A stretch of 64,000 bases of DNA from assembly GCA_938044775.1 (NCBI GenBank), contig CALIOE010000029.1, positions 1-64,000 on the forward strand. The letters are read 5' to 3'. The notes under the pieces were generated by a model. The model searched no databases, had not been told where the DNA came from, and saw only the letters and a list, made by a program, of their open reading frames with translations. The translations under genes were made by a program, and so were the position numbers. This DNA comes from an uncultured Rhizobiaceae group bacterium. GTDB taxonomy: Bacteria; Pseudomonadota; Alphaproteobacteria; Rhizobiales; Rhizobiaceae. Of the stretch, positions 18,665-27,551 are shown piece after piece (the stretch's first letter is position 1; the number at the start of each line of letters is the position of its first letter).

Positions 18665-19828
18665 TCACGCTGCGATGCTGTTTGCAAACCGGGCGCGAAA
18701 CCTGTCGTCACAATTTCCAAGCACGGCCTCGGCACCCAGGCGACCCACTTCATTGGAACACTTTGCGCCGGCACCGTTGCCGCCCGTGCACACGGCTATG
18801 CGATCACTGACTCGGTCCACATATGGATAACCACTGGCTGTATAGGTGGTGACGCATGTTGCCTGATGGCGTTGCCTGAATTGCAGGTCGGGGATCAGCG
18901 ACAGCAGCAATCCCTGCAGATAGTCGGCGGCCTCATCGCTTCCGGTTGAGCGGAACCAGTTTGAAATGGCCTCCGGCGTATTCAGTCGTGTGTCGTGCGG
19001 ATCGCCACCGAGTTTCAGATAGCGCCGGCCATCAGGATAGAGCAGCGGCGGCAGGATGTAAGGGTCCGCACCTTCCGGTGTGCGCCAGACGATGGATGGC
19101 ATGCGGGCCAGCCGTGCGGCCTCCAGATCTTCCAGCTCAAACAACGCAATGGTGCGCGCATAGACCGTCAGCTCGAGCTGGTTTTCAAGCACCATGTTGC
19201 TGTAGGCGCCGGCCGCGACCAGCGCCCTGTCTGCAACGATGGTCCCGTCCTGCGTCTCGATTTCCACCCCGGCTCCGGACTCGCGTAGCGACCGGACTTC
19301 AGCCCGCATGACAGAAGCACCGGCTTTATCGGCCAAAAGGGTTTGCGCCCGCACCAGCCGGCGCGGGGAAATGGTGCCGGCCCTGTGGGGCTCGTGAAAT
19401 GCCAGGGTGTTTGCCGGGAAAGAGAGGAACGGAAACCGTTGCTGCAGCAGCGATCCTTCCAGTGCGTCCGATGCAATGCCGCTGTCGCGTATCTGCCCCG
19501 CCTTCGTAATGAAGGCTCCGCCTTTCTCGCCCGCCATCACGGCGCCGAGCTCGTCGAAAAATCTGATGCCGCTGCGGTTTTCAATATTGCGGTAGCGGTC
19601 AATCGAAGCACTCGCCAAAGCACTCCAGACCGGATCCACATCGAGCTTACGAGTAATTCGTCCCTCGTCGTAGTGACTGCCGAACACGCCCCCGTGGGTG
19701 GCTTTGTTTTCCGGCTCCTGCGGGCCAATCAGCGTGACGCGGTGTCCGGCCTCAGCAAGGTGGCGGGCAGCGGCGGCGCCCCAGAGCCCGCAACCGATCA
19801 CGGCGATATGTTGCCCGAATTCGCTCAC
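18665..19828 (-). CDS. FAD-dependent amine oxidoreductase (sarcosine oxidase/DAO-like)
   Basis: A 387-residue DAO-family flavoenzyme. HIAVIGCGLWGAAAARHLAEAG is the FAD-binding Rossmann motif, and the C-terminal TGGNGAGAKCSNEVGRLGA segment closes the flavin site. The segment ATCVTTYTASGYPYVD puts a Cys where monomeric sarcosine oxidases bind FAD covalently, so covalent flavin is possible (inference). Such enzymes oxidise secondary or N-methyl amines. The start overlaps the stop of the dehydratase gene by 4 bases. Its placement between two PhyH genes suggests an amine or amino acid substrate for the whole run. Confidence 0.85.
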   Translation of the reverse strand: MSEFGQHIAVIGCGLWGAAAARHLAEAGHRVTLIGPQEPENKATHGGVFGSHYDEGRITRKLDVDPVWSALASASIDRYRNIENRSGIRFFDELGAVMAGEKGGAFITKAGQIRDSGIASDALEGSLLQQRFPFLSFPANTLAFHEPHRAGTISPRRLVRAQTLLADKAGASVMRAEVRSLRESGAGVEIETQDGTIVADRALVAAGAYSNMVLENQLELTVYARTIALFELEDLEAARLARMPSIVWRTPEGADPYILPPLLYPDGRRYLKLGGDPHDTRLNTPEAISNWFRSTGSDEAADYLQGLLLSLIPDLQFRQRHQATCVTTYTASGYPYVDRVSDRIAVCTGGNGAGAKCSNEVGRLGAEAVLGNCDDRFRARFANSIAA

Positions 19829-21330
19829 ATCGTTGCCCCGATCTGCCAGGGAACGAACTCAAAATCACCCAGTCCCTGCGCCTCGGACTTGGACTTCTCG
19901 CCCGACGCTACCCGCAGCAGCATCTCGTAGATTTCGCGTCCTGCCTCCTCGAGCGACTTGCCATCGCTGAGGATCGTGCCGGCGTTGAAATCCATGTCAT
20001 CGATCATGCGGGAATACATCTCCGTGTTGGTGGCGATCTTGACGCATGGGGCGGGTTTACATCCGAAGGCAGAACCGCGACCGGTAGTAAAGGTCACAAG
20101 ATTGCAGCCGCTGGCGATCTGACCCGTTACCGATGCGGGGTCGTAGCCGGGCGAATCCATGAACGCGAAACCGGGTTCGGTGATGGGTTCGCCATATTTG
20201 TAGACACCGGTCAGTGGCGAGGTGCCACCCTTGGCGGCCGCACCGAGGGACTTCTCCAGTATCGTCGTCAGCCCGCCCTTCTTGTTGCCGGGCGACGGGT
20301 TGTTGTCCATCGAGCCTCTGTTGCGGTGGGTATAATCCTCCCACCAGCGGATCAGGTCGACAAGTTTCTGACCGACGCCGGCATCGACTGCACGGCGGGT
20401 GAGCAGGTGCTCGGCACCGTAGATTTCCGGCGTTTCGGCCAGGACGCCGGTGCCGCCCTGCGCTACCAGCAGATCGCAGGCATAGCCCAGCGCCGGGTTG
20501 GCAGTTATTCCCGACCAGGCATCGGACCCGCCGCATTGCAGGGCAACGGTCAGTTCGGAAGCCGGGCAGGGTTCGCGGCTGGCCTCGTTGGCCAGCGGCA
20601 GCATCTTGCTGACCCGCTCGATGCCCACCTCAATGGTCTTGGCAAGGCCCGCCACGTCCTGAATGTTCATGGCGTGGAACAACGGGCCTTTTTCAATGCC
20701 GTAAGCTTCAAGCAGCCAGTCGATCTGGTTCATTTCGCAGCCGAGGCCAACCATCAGAACACCCGCATGGTTGGGATGCCGGGCATAGCCCCACATGATC
20801 CTCTGCAAGGCCTCGAACCCTTCGCCGGAACCGGCCATGCCACAACCAGTCCCGTGCACGAAGGCAACCACGCCATCCACATTGGGATAGGCGGCCAGCT
20901 CATCTGGCCCGAAGGCATCGGCGATTTTTCGGGCGGCCGTCGCCGAGCAATTCACCGAGGTCAGAACTGCGATGTAGTTGCGGGTGCCAACCTTTCCGTT
21001 GGCGCGCCGGAAACCCATGAATGTGTCCTGGGTCACGGCGGGTTCGACAGGCCGCAGGTCGGTGGAGAATTCGTAGTCCGCATCGGTATTGCGAAATTCC
21101 ACGTTGTGGGTGTGGACGTGATCACCGGGATCGATCTCTTCCGACGCGTAGCCGATGACCTGCGCGTATTTGCGCACCGGATCACCCGGCATCAATCGCT
21201 CGGTGGCGATCTTGTGGCCGCGGGGGATCAAACTCGTCGTTGCATTGCCTTCCACCGCCTCGCCGGTCTGCAGCGGTTTAATGGCCGTCACCACATTGTC
21301 GGACGGGTCAAGACGTACGGTTTCAGTCAT
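19825..21330 (-). CDS. UxaA/GarD-family (altronate/galactarate) dehydratase
   Basis: A 501-residue full-length fusion of the two usual parts: an N-terminal SAF domain (about residues 5-90, VRLDPSDNVVTAIKPL to HVHTHN) and the UxaA catalytic part beginning near FMGFRRANGKVGTRNY, with the family patches NCSATAARKIADAF, GTGCGMAG, LQCGGSDAWSGITANPALG and PAPCVKIATN. Family members are iron-dependent hydro-lyases removing water from D-altronate or D-galactarate. The start ATG 21330 is used because the 36-codon extension of the longer frame matches nothing in the family. Eight bases separate it from the second PhyH gene. Confidence 0.9.
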   Translation of the reverse strand: MTETVRLDPSDNVVTAIKPLQTGEAVEGNATTSLIPRGHKIATERLMPGDPVRKYAQVIGYASEEIDPGDHVHTHNVEFRNTDADYEFSTDLRPVEPAVTQDTFMGFRRANGKVGTRNYIAVLTSVNCSATAARKIADAFGPDELAAYPNVDGVVAFVHGTGCGMAGSGEGFEALQRIMWGYARHPNHAGVLMVGLGCEMNQIDWLLEAYGIEKGPLFHAMNIQDVAGLAKTIEVGIERVSKMLPLANEASREPCPASELTVALQCGGSDAWSGITANPALGYACDLLVAQGGTGVLAETPEIYGAEHLLTRRAVDAGVGQKLVDLIRWWEDYTHRNRGSMDNNPSPGNKKGGLTTILEKSLGAAAKGGTSPLTGVYKYGEPITEPGFAFMDSPGYDPASVTGQIASGCNLVTFTTGRGSAFGCKPAPCVKIATNTEMYSRMIDDMDFNAGTILSDGKSLEEAGREIYEMLLRVASGEKSKSEAQGLGDFEFVPWQIGATM

Positions 21331-21337
21331 ATGCACC

Positions 21338-22288
21338 TCAGGCGCAGGCTGGCGCGTCAGCGCTCCAGCGATGGATGTTGATGTGGGGCTGCACCGCAAG
21401 TCTGGAGCGTGCATCGAACCACAGATCACGCCAATCACGCCAGTTCGTCAACACTGTTTCCGGTTGCTTGTGGCTACGGGCGATGAAATCAGGAAAGTGC
21501 GAGCGTCCCGTTGGTTGCCCGGTCACATTGAAGCGTAAATCAAACGACCAGCGAAATCCGTCAGTCATGTTCACCAGCGATGCGTGTGGTGTCAGCGGGT
21601 GAAAGATCACGACGCCACCAGACTTCACGGGCAGCGGCAGTGCCGCCGTTTCATCGATGTGTCCATCGGCAATCGCTGTCTGGGTTCTGGGGCAATGCGG
21701 TTTCATGTCCTCATCGCGGGCCTTGGGGATGACCTGCAGACAGCCATTCTCAACCGTGGCATCGGAGATAGCGCACCAGACGGTCACCATATTGGTGTTG
21801 TCGGCCTCTTCCAGCGCTACGGCGCGGTCCTGGTGCCAGTCGGTCGATGTGATGTGAGCGCGGATTTCGCCCTCGGCGAGGTCAGTTGTCGGCGGTTTGA
21901 TCCGGACATGCTGGATCGGGTTGGAGGTGATCTCCGGTCCGATCAGGTCTTCGACCAGGTCAAGCAGTTGGTGGTGGGTGACGAAATCGAAGATGGCGGG
22001 TCCAAAATGCATCGGCGTGTCGGCCTCGATTTCATCGCCGGGCAGAGAGATATCCATTGGCTGGAACCAGTCACAGCCGGACCGGTAGGCAATCAGCAGC
22101 TTTTCCTCGAACGTCAATTGGCCCGGCGCAATGGCGACCCGCCCCTGGGCGAACCAGTCGGCATAGAGGCCGTCCAGCAGCTCCGAATATTCCGTCCGAA
22201 CTGCCCTGATTACCTTGGTGTCGAAGACATCCTCGACGACCAGGTAGCCGTTGCGTTGAAAATCCTGCTGCTGTCGGGCACTCAGCAT
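21338..22288 (-). CDS. Phytanoyl-CoA dioxygenase (PhyH) family protein, copy 2
   Basis: A 316-residue Fe(II)/2-oxoglutarate oxygenase, clearly divergent from copy 1. The iron ligands are HQD in TSTDWHQDRAVA and the His in VIFHPLTPHASLVN, and the Arg of FRWSFDLRF probably binds 2-oxoglutarate. AAAGGA lies 7 bases before the start. It is sandwiched between the dehydratase and the TRAP large permease genes (13 bp gap), so transport and hydroxylation are probably co-expressed. Substrate unknown; hydroxylation of the imported compound is an inference from position. Confidence 0.86.
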   Translation of the reverse strand: MLSARQQQDFQRNGYLVVEDVFDTKVIRAVRTEYSELLDGLYADWFAQGRVAIAPGQLTFEEKLLIAYRSGCDWFQPMDISLPGDEIEADTPMHFGPAIFDFVTHHQLLDLVEDLIGPEITSNPIQHVRIKPPTTDLAEGEIRAHITSTDWHQDRAVALEEADNTNMVTVWCAISDATVENGCLQVIPKARDEDMKPHCPRTQTAIADGHIDETAALPLPVKSGGVVIFHPLTPHASLVNMTDGFRWSFDLRFNVTGQPTGRSHFPDFIARSHKQPETVLTNWRDWRDLWFDARSRLAVQPHINIHRWSADAPACA

Positions 22289-22301
22289 GGCGTGTCCTTT
22301 C

Positions 22302-23930
22302 CTAGAGGAACACCGTGGTGATTTCCGGAACCAGCAGGATGATCGTCAGAATGAACAGCTGCATGGCGATGAAGGGCAGGAAGCCGCGGAAGATATCCGG
22401 CAGAGTGATGTGCGGCGGAGCCACGGATTTCAGATAAAACGCCGCGGGTCCGAATGGCGGCGACAGGAAACTCACCTGCATGTTGACGCAGAACAGAATA
22501 CCGAACCAGACCTGAACGAAGGTGCGGGAATCGAGTCCGCCGGTCAGGCCGAGTTCGTCCATCGGCAGTTTCAGGACGATGGGCAGGAACACCGGCATGA
22601 CCAGCAAAACAATGCCGGTCCAGTCCATGAAAGCGCCGAGAAACAGGAAGATCACCATCATCACCAGCAGCACGCCCATGGTCGGCAGGTCGTAACCGAC
22701 AATCAGATTGGCCACATAGGTGGGTCCGCCGGCAATCGTGTAGGCGCCGGCCAGCGCCGTTGCACCGAAGGTCACCCAGATGATTGTTCCTGTGGACTTG
22801 AACGTCCGCATCGACGCCTCGCGCAACAGGTTGAGCGAGAATTCCCCTCGAATGAAGATCAGGAATAGCACGGCCAGCGAACCCATCGCTGCCGCTTCCG
22901 TAATGCCGGTAATGCCGCCATAGATTGAACCCAGCACAACGAAAACGACCAGCATTGGCGCGACCATGCCGCGGCCGCGTGCCCAGGCTTCCTTCATCAC
23001 CGGATAACCGACAACGAAGAAGATGTAGATGGCGCCGACGGCGGCGATGGCCAGCGATGTGTAGAACGTGCCGCTGTCGATCAGCACCGTGTTTTGGTCG
23101 ATCATCTTGGGGTTGAAGCTGGCGCCGACGGTCAGGTAGATCCAGCGCCCGGCAACGATTGCTGCTGCGATGCCGACCAGCATGACAATCAGGGTTGAGC
23201 CGTAGAGGCTCTTCTCTTTCATGGTCATGTCGTCAGGCGACGGTTCGGGGAGCGGGGCCAGTTCCGGATTGAGGCGCGTACGCACCAGAATGTAGACAAT
23301 GTAGCAGGTGGCCAGCATGAATCCTGGCAGGAAAGCCGCCTTGAACAGGGCGTGGATCGAGGTCTCGGTGATGAGGCCATAGAAGATCAGGACGATAGAC
23401 GGCGGGATCATTGTGCCGAGCGAACCCGAAGCACAGATTGTGCCGATTGCAAGATTCTGGTTGTAGCCGAGGCGCAGCATCTGCGGCAGGGCGATCAGAC
23501 CCAGCAACACCACCTCGCCGCCAATGATGCCTGACATGGCAGCCATGACGATGGCCATGATGGCGGTCACCACGGCGATGCCACCACGGGTGCGCGACAT
23601 CCACTGGCTGAGCGAGGAATACATGTCTCGGGCAATGCCCGACCGCTCCAGCAGCGTTGCCATGAAGATGAACAATGGCACCGATATGAGCACGTAATTT
23701 GTCGTGATCCCGTATAATCGCTGGGCCAGAATGTTCATCGGCCCGCTGCCGAAATTGCCCGTCAGAATTCCCGAGCCGAAGCTCATCGGATCGGTTATCA
23801 GGGTGGGCTCGAATTTGAGCACCATGACCAGAACGGCAAGGAAACCCGATGCAAAGCCGAGCGGCATACCGATCGCCAGCAGCATCAGCATGCCGACGAG
23901 CACGATAAGTGAAATAGTTCCGATATCCAC
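22302..23930 (-). CDS. dctM: TRAP transporter large permease DctM
   Basis: A 542-residue inner-membrane protein with at least 12 helices, for example LIVLVGMLMLLAIGMPLGFA and LLVMMVIFLFLGAFMDWTG. It starts at GTG 23930 with AGGGAG 8 bases upstream. Typical DctM is about 425-430 residues; this one has an extra stretch of roughly 100 residues in the middle (from about SLYGSTLIVMLVG to ARGRGMVAP) including additional helices, as in the larger mannitol/chloroaromatic-type TRAP family. It moves the substrate with sodium together with DctQ, which is 11 bp upstream. Confidence 0.9.
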   Translation of the reverse strand: MDIGTISLIVLVGMLMLLAIGMPLGFASGFLAVLVMVLKFEPTLITDPMSFGSGILTGNFGSGPMNILAQRLYGITTNYVLISVPLFIFMATLLERSGIARDMYSSLSQWMSRTRGGIAVVTAIMAIVMAAMSGIIGGEVVLLGLIALPQMLRLGYNQNLAIGTICASGSLGTMIPPSIVLIFYGLITETSIHALFKAAFLPGFMLATCYIVYILVRTRLNPELAPLPEPSPDDMTMKEKSLYGSTLIVMLVGIAAAIVAGRWIYLTVGASFNPKMIDQNTVLIDSGTFYTSLAIAAVGAIYIFFVVGYPVMKEAWARGRGMVAPMLVVFVVLGSIYGGITGITEAAAMGSLAVLFLIFIRGEFSLNLLREASMRTFKSTGTIIWVTFGATALAGAYTIAGGPTYVANLIVGYDLPTMGVLLVMMVIFLFLGAFMDWTGIVLLVMPVFLPIVLKLPMDELGLTGGLDSRTFVQVWFGILFCVNMQVSFLSPPFGPAAFYLKSVAPPHITLPDIFRGFLPFIAMQLFILTIILLVPEITTVFL

Positions 23931-23941
23931 GACGCGGCTCC

Positions 23942-24739
23942 CTATTCGCCGGGTTTCGGCGGGTTGCCTGACAGTGTTTCGTCCGGCAGATTGACTTCCT
24001 TGAGGCTGGCAACCTCTTGTTCGATTTCGTCGATCTCAACATGGGGAACCGGAGTGCGGTTGAAGTCCCGGACGATCCCGATCAGCACCAGCGCCACGGC
24101 TGCCACCAGAAACAGGGCAATTGCGACCTGCCATTTAAGCGGCACGGAGTGACCCTCGGGCGGTACGATGAACAGATTGTAGGCGGCCAGTGCCGCCAAT
24201 CCGATCACCAGCGCGGTCACAAAGATGTCGAATGTTTTGCGGACCCATGCAGCCGACGGCCAGTCACGGATCAGGTTGGACACAGCCTGAAGTGCGAGGA
24301 ACAGCATCATGGTGAGGATGAGTGGTTTGATGGTTGCCGGCAGCGGCGGATCGAAAGCAGTGCCAAAGGTTTCCCAGCGCAGGAACTTGGCCTTGGCCTC
24401 GCCAAAACCGCCCCACACTACCGCAAATCCAAATACGCAGACGCAGATTGTGGAAGCAGCATCGAATGCTTTTCGCATCCAGGCAGGCGCTGCATCATAG
24501 ATGATGAAAATGCGGATGTGGCTGCGCTGCTGCATGGCGTACAGTCCGGCGGACAGATAAATGCCACCGGCAATCCACAATGACATCTCGTTCACCCAAA
24601 GGGTCGCCGCCGCGAAAAAGTATCGCATGATCACTTCGTAGAGAATAATCAGGACGATGAAGAATGGGGCCCACATCGCAACACGGCTGAAGCTCCACGT
24701 GAGCATCTCCAGTGGACCAGTTCGTTCGTGTTCAACCAT
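23942..24739 (-). CDS. dctQ: TRAP transporter small permease DctQ
   Basis: A 265-residue membrane protein. The first four helices form the DctQ domain, and the characteristic amphipathic region WVNEMSLWIAGGIYLSAGLYAMQQRSH is visible with the usual N-E and Arg residues. About 80 additional C-terminal residues contain two more predicted helices and an acidic tail, making it longer than typical DctQ (about 160-190). It pairs with the oversized DctM. CCTGGGAGGGG immediately precedes the start codon. Confidence 0.86.
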   Translation of the reverse strand: MVEHERTGPLEMLTWSFSRVAMWAPFFIVLIILYEVIMRYFFAAATLWVNEMSLWIAGGIYLSAGLYAMQQRSHIRIFIIYDAAPAWMRKAFDAASTICVCVFGFAVVWGGFGEAKAKFLRWETFGTAFDPPLPATIKPLILTMMLFLALQAVSNLIRDWPSAAWVRKTFDIFVTALVIGLAALAAYNLFIVPPEGHSVPLKWQVAIALFLVAAVALVLIGIVRDFNRTPVPHVEIDEIEQEVASLKEVNLPDETLSGNPPKPGE

Positions 24740-24866
24740 TCGCCCCTCCCAGGAAGAATTCTGCCAATCTCAGTCTATATCCGCGCAGCGTGACCTGCAG
24801 AATTCCTGAAATTGGCAAAACCCGTCTCAACGCGCGGCACTTCACAAACAGCACCACTTGAATGAG

Positions 24867-24894
24867 TTGGGGCAGCACTCGCGTGCTGCCCCAA
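24867..24894 (-). terminator. Perfect 12-bp stem-loop between dctP and dctQ
   Basis: TTGGGGCAGCAC and GTGCTGCCCCAA pair perfectly around the tetraloop TCGC, 13 bp after the dctP stop codon and 128 bp before the dctQ start. No U-run follows on the minus strand, so it is more likely a partial terminator or a 3'-end stabiliser, making DctP more abundant than the membrane subunits, a common arrangement for binding-protein transporters. Confidence 0.75.
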
Positions 24895-24906
24895 TGATAC
24901 GTTACC

Positions 24907-25929
24907 TTACTTGGCCAGACCAAGCTGGCGCAGATAAATCAGGTGTGCTTCGACCAGCTCTTTCGCTTCAGGTGTCGTTGCAAATTCAGGCCATGTAGCC
25001 TGTGCGGCATCACGGAACTTCTGAAGTTCTTCAGGAGCCCAGGCCGACAGAGTTACACCTTTTGAACGCAGGCTAGCCGCAGCTTCGGCGTTCTTCTTCT
25101 CGAACGTCAGTGCGGTGCGAAGAGCCAGTGCTTCCATTGTCACCTTCATGATCTTCTGATGATGCTCGGGCATGGCATCAAACTTCGCCTTGTTGCAGGC
25201 AAGGTGGTCCGACGGCATCGAGTGGAAGCCGGGGAAGTTGGCATATTTTACGATGTCGTAAAGACCGAGGCCAACATTGTTGGCGAGACCTGAAGCGTCA
25301 GCACCATCGATGATGCCGGATTCCAGCGCCGTGAAGATTTCGGTGAAATCCATCACGATTGGCTTGGCACCAAGCTTTTCAAAAATCTTGGTTTCCATGC
25401 CCGGAGGCGAACGGAACTTCCAGTCTTTGAAATCGTCGACTTTGGCAATTGGCTTGGAAGACGCAAAGCTTTCCTGGCCATAAACCCACCAACCAATGAG
25501 CTCCATGTCGAACTTGTTGTAAAGTTTCTGCGCTGCACCAAGACCGCCGCCATAATAGAGCCATGAGAGCTGCTGGTACGGTGTGTCGTAGCCGCCCATG
25601 ATGTCGCCAACGAACTGGAACGCAGGGTTCTTGCCGGTCTGGTAGCCGCCGCCCGTCATGTCGCAGTCGAGAATGCCTGTTGCCGCTGCGTCGAACGTTT
25701 CCACGGATTTCACGACGGAGGACGAGTAGAACATCTCAACCTTGATTTCGCCATTGGACATTGTCTGGATGTCGTCAACGTACTGAGCCGCCAGTTTTCC
25801 AGAAGGCGTTTCAGGTGCGTAGTGGGTCTGAATGCGCAGCTTTGTTTCGGCTGCGATTGCTCCACCGGCAACACCGGCGGCAACAGCCGTGGCCAACAGG
25901 GCCGTGGTCATTTTCTTAAGCAGTTTCAT
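24907..25929 (-). CDS. dctP: TRAP transporter substrate-binding protein DctP
   Basis: A 340-residue periplasmic binding protein. It has a signal peptide (KLLKKMTTALLATAVAAG, cleaved after AIA), then the DctP fold: TKLRIQTHYAPETPSGKLAA, the conserved substrate-binding Arg in WKFRSPPGMETKIFEKLGA and DFTEIFTALESGIIDGADA. The longer frame to 26301 is rejected because GGGAGGAA directly precedes ATG 25929 and the signal peptide begins there. It is first in the TRAP operon. The conserved Arg indicates a carboxylate-bearing ligand; identity is unknown. Confidence 0.92.
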   Translation of the reverse strand: MKLLKKMTTALLATAVAAGVAGGAIAAETKLRIQTHYAPETPSGKLAAQYVDDIQTMSNGEIKVEMFYSSSVVKSVETFDAAATGILDCDMTGGGYQTGKNPAFQFVGDIMGGYDTPYQQLSWLYYGGGLGAAQKLYNKFDMELIGWWVYGQESFASSKPIAKVDDFKDWKFRSPPGMETKIFEKLGAKPIVMDFTEIFTALESGIIDGADASGLANNVGLGLYDIVKYANFPGFHSMPSDHLACNKAKFDAMPEHHQKIMKVTMEALALRTALTFEKKNAEAAASLRSKGVTLSAWAPEELQKFRDAAQATWPEFATTPEAKELVEAHLIYLRQLGLAK

Positions 25930-26077
25930 TTGATTCCTCCCAAGGTAAAACTGATTGAACGATTGATTGTTTGGATATGAAAGCAGTGCCTGCGGCTTCT
26001 GTCCAACAGACTTTGATGCAGCTCCCCAAAATTCGTCCGCCCAAACGCTAACAACGGCTGGAAGAGCTTGCAAGAAA

Positions 26078-26107
26078 TTTTCGAAATTATATTTGTTTTT
26101 CGAAAAT
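26078..26107. promoter_or_regulatory. Two TTTCGAAA palindromes in the dctP-gntR intergenic region
   Basis: TTTCGAAA (26079-26086) and TTTTCGAAAA (26097-26106) are perfect palindromes whose centres lie 19 bases apart, in an A/T-rich stretch about 60-90 bases upstream of the GntR gene and 150-180 bases upstream of dctP. Two co-directional dyads between divergent regulator and transporter genes suggest a cooperative operator for the adjacent GntR protein. Binding is inferred, not shown. Confidence 0.4.
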
Positions 26108-26166
26108 CGTTTGTGCTGACGGGTTGTTTGCGCCAAAATCGGGGCCAGTTGACGTAGGGAGAGACA

Positions 26167-26883
26167 ATGCCGGGTACCGTTGAACTGTCCGATATCCCGC
26201 TGGAATCGCACAACACATCGGCTGGATACGCCTACGAAAAGCTTCGTGACGGATTGCTCTGGGGACGATGGAAACCCGGCGAGAAACTCAAGCCGCAGCA
26301 CCTCAAGGACACCTTTTCCACAACGTCAGGCGCTCTTCGGGAGGCATTGATCCGTCTGGCGGGGGAGGGGTTCGTCAACTTCGAAGAGCAACGTGGATTC
26401 AGCACGATCGAACCAACGAGAGATTCATTCATGGAGCTTCGCCATCTCCGTGTACTGCTCGAGGGGGAAGGCGCCCGCCTGTCCATCGAACACGGGGATC
26501 TCGAGTGGGAAACCAACCTGACCGCGGCGCATCACCAGTTGATCTATCTTGAACAGAAGATGCGCGGTGCCGAGGACCTCGGCCGCTTTATCAAAATCTG
26601 GTCCCGCCACGATGCCCAGTTTCATGCGGTGTTGATCTCGGCGTGCCAGTCCGAGCTGCTCAAACATGAATACAAAATCATCTATGACAAATTTCGACTG
26701 CATGCGGTGGCGGAACTGCGGACCTACGGGTTTCGCGGGAAAACGACCACAAAAGAACACAATGAGATTGTGGAAGCGGCACTTGCCCGCGATGCGGATC
26801 GTTGCGCTGACGCCCTCGATCGACACGTTACCATCTATCGCAGCAGCGACCTCAGCAACGACAATGAGGGTGCGAAATCGTGA
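26167..26883 (+). CDS. GntR family (FCD subfamily) transcriptional regulator
   Basis: A 238-residue regulator. Its N-terminal winged helix includes YEKLRDGLLWGRWKPGEKLK and TTSGALREALIRLAGEGFV; the C-terminal all-helical FCD domain carries the metal-binding Asp/His positions in WSRHDAQFHAVLI and TTKEHNEIVEAAL. FCD regulators usually respond to sugar acids or organic acids and repress until ligand binds. It is divergent from dctP and followed by gluconokinase (31 bp), so it most likely controls TRAP uptake and the flanking catabolic genes. Confidence 0.92.
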   Translation: MPGTVELSDIPLESHNTSAGYAYEKLRDGLLWGRWKPGEKLKPQHLKDTFSTTSGALREALIRLAGEGFVNFEEQRGFSTIEPTRDSFMELRHLRVLLEGEGARLSIEHGDLEWETNLTAAHHQLIYLEQKMRGAEDLGRFIKIWSRHDAQFHAVLISACQSELLKHEYKIIYDKFRLHAVAELRTYGFRGKTTTKEHNEIVEAALARDADRCADALDRHVTIYRSSDLSNDNEGAKS

Positions 26884-26914
26884 GTCGACCGTTGGCCAGG
26901 GCTGTTGTCCAGCC

Positions 26915-27427
26915 ATGAAGGGCAGTGCCGGTATCATTGTCATGGGCGTATCGGCCTGTGGTAAATCAACCATCGGGTCCCGGCTGGCCGATCGGTTGTC
27001 GCTGCCGTTTCTGGATGGCGACACCCTGCACCCGCCTGGCAATGTGGAGAAAATGGAAGCGGGTATTCCGCTCGGGGATTCTGATCGTTGGCCCTGGCTT
27101 GAAAAAATCGGAGAACGGTTCGCTGACACTCCGGATCTGGTCATTGCCTGTTCGGCCCTGAAGAAGGCCTATCGTCAGCGCATCGTCGACAAGTCCGGAA
27201 CGGATGTGGTTTTTGTTCACCTGACCGGCAGCCGGGAACTGCTCGTCGAACGCATGAATGAGCGAACGGGTCACTTCATGCCGCTTTCCCTGCTGGACAG
27301 TCAGCTGGCGGCGCTTGAAGTGCCGGATGCAAGCGAGAACGCGGTTCATGTGAATATCGATGCGCCTGTCGATTCAATTGTTGATTCTGCGCTGCGAAAG
27401 CTTGAAATTCGAGGGGCGCAATCGTGA
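26915..27427 (+). CDS. gntK: Gluconokinase
   Basis: A 170-residue kinase of GntK type, making 6-phosphogluconate from gluconate and ATP. The P-loop GVSACGKSTIG is near residues 11-21, followed by FLDGDTLHPPGNVEKMEAGIPL, in which the HPPxNVxKM-type substrate motif is diagnostic, and ACSALKKAYRQ. The much longer open frame from 26666 overlaps the GntR gene out of frame and is rejected; ATG 26915 gives the normal family length. It implies that the region feeds the Entner-Doudoroff or pentose phosphate route. Confidence 0.92.
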   Translation: MKGSAGIIVMGVSACGKSTIGSRLADRLSLPFLDGDTLHPPGNVEKMEAGIPLGDSDRWPWLEKIGERFADTPDLVIACSALKKAYRQRIVDKSGTDVVFVHLTGSRELLVERMNERTGHFMPLSLLDSQLAALEVPDASENAVHVNIDAPVDSIVDSALRKLEIRGAQS

Positions 27428-27551
27428 ATCCATTCGCCGTCACTGCCAGCGTTGTCATCGCCCCGGGGCCCTTGCCCGGTGTGCAAATTTTCAGTGGGTG
27501 TCCCGGGACACTCCTCACCACTCTCTTCATTCGTAGTTCAGGAAATCAGTC

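Noticed and set aside
20326-21381. A 351-codon plus-strand frame opposite the UxaA/GarD-type dehydratase
   Set aside because: The minus-strand gene has full family motifs and proper start context; the plus-strand frame is a shadow.
27428-27551. Small open frame between gluconokinase and the 2-hydroxyacid dehydrogenase
   Set aside because: It overlaps the next gene out of frame, with no recognised features; the gap is treated as leader sequence.
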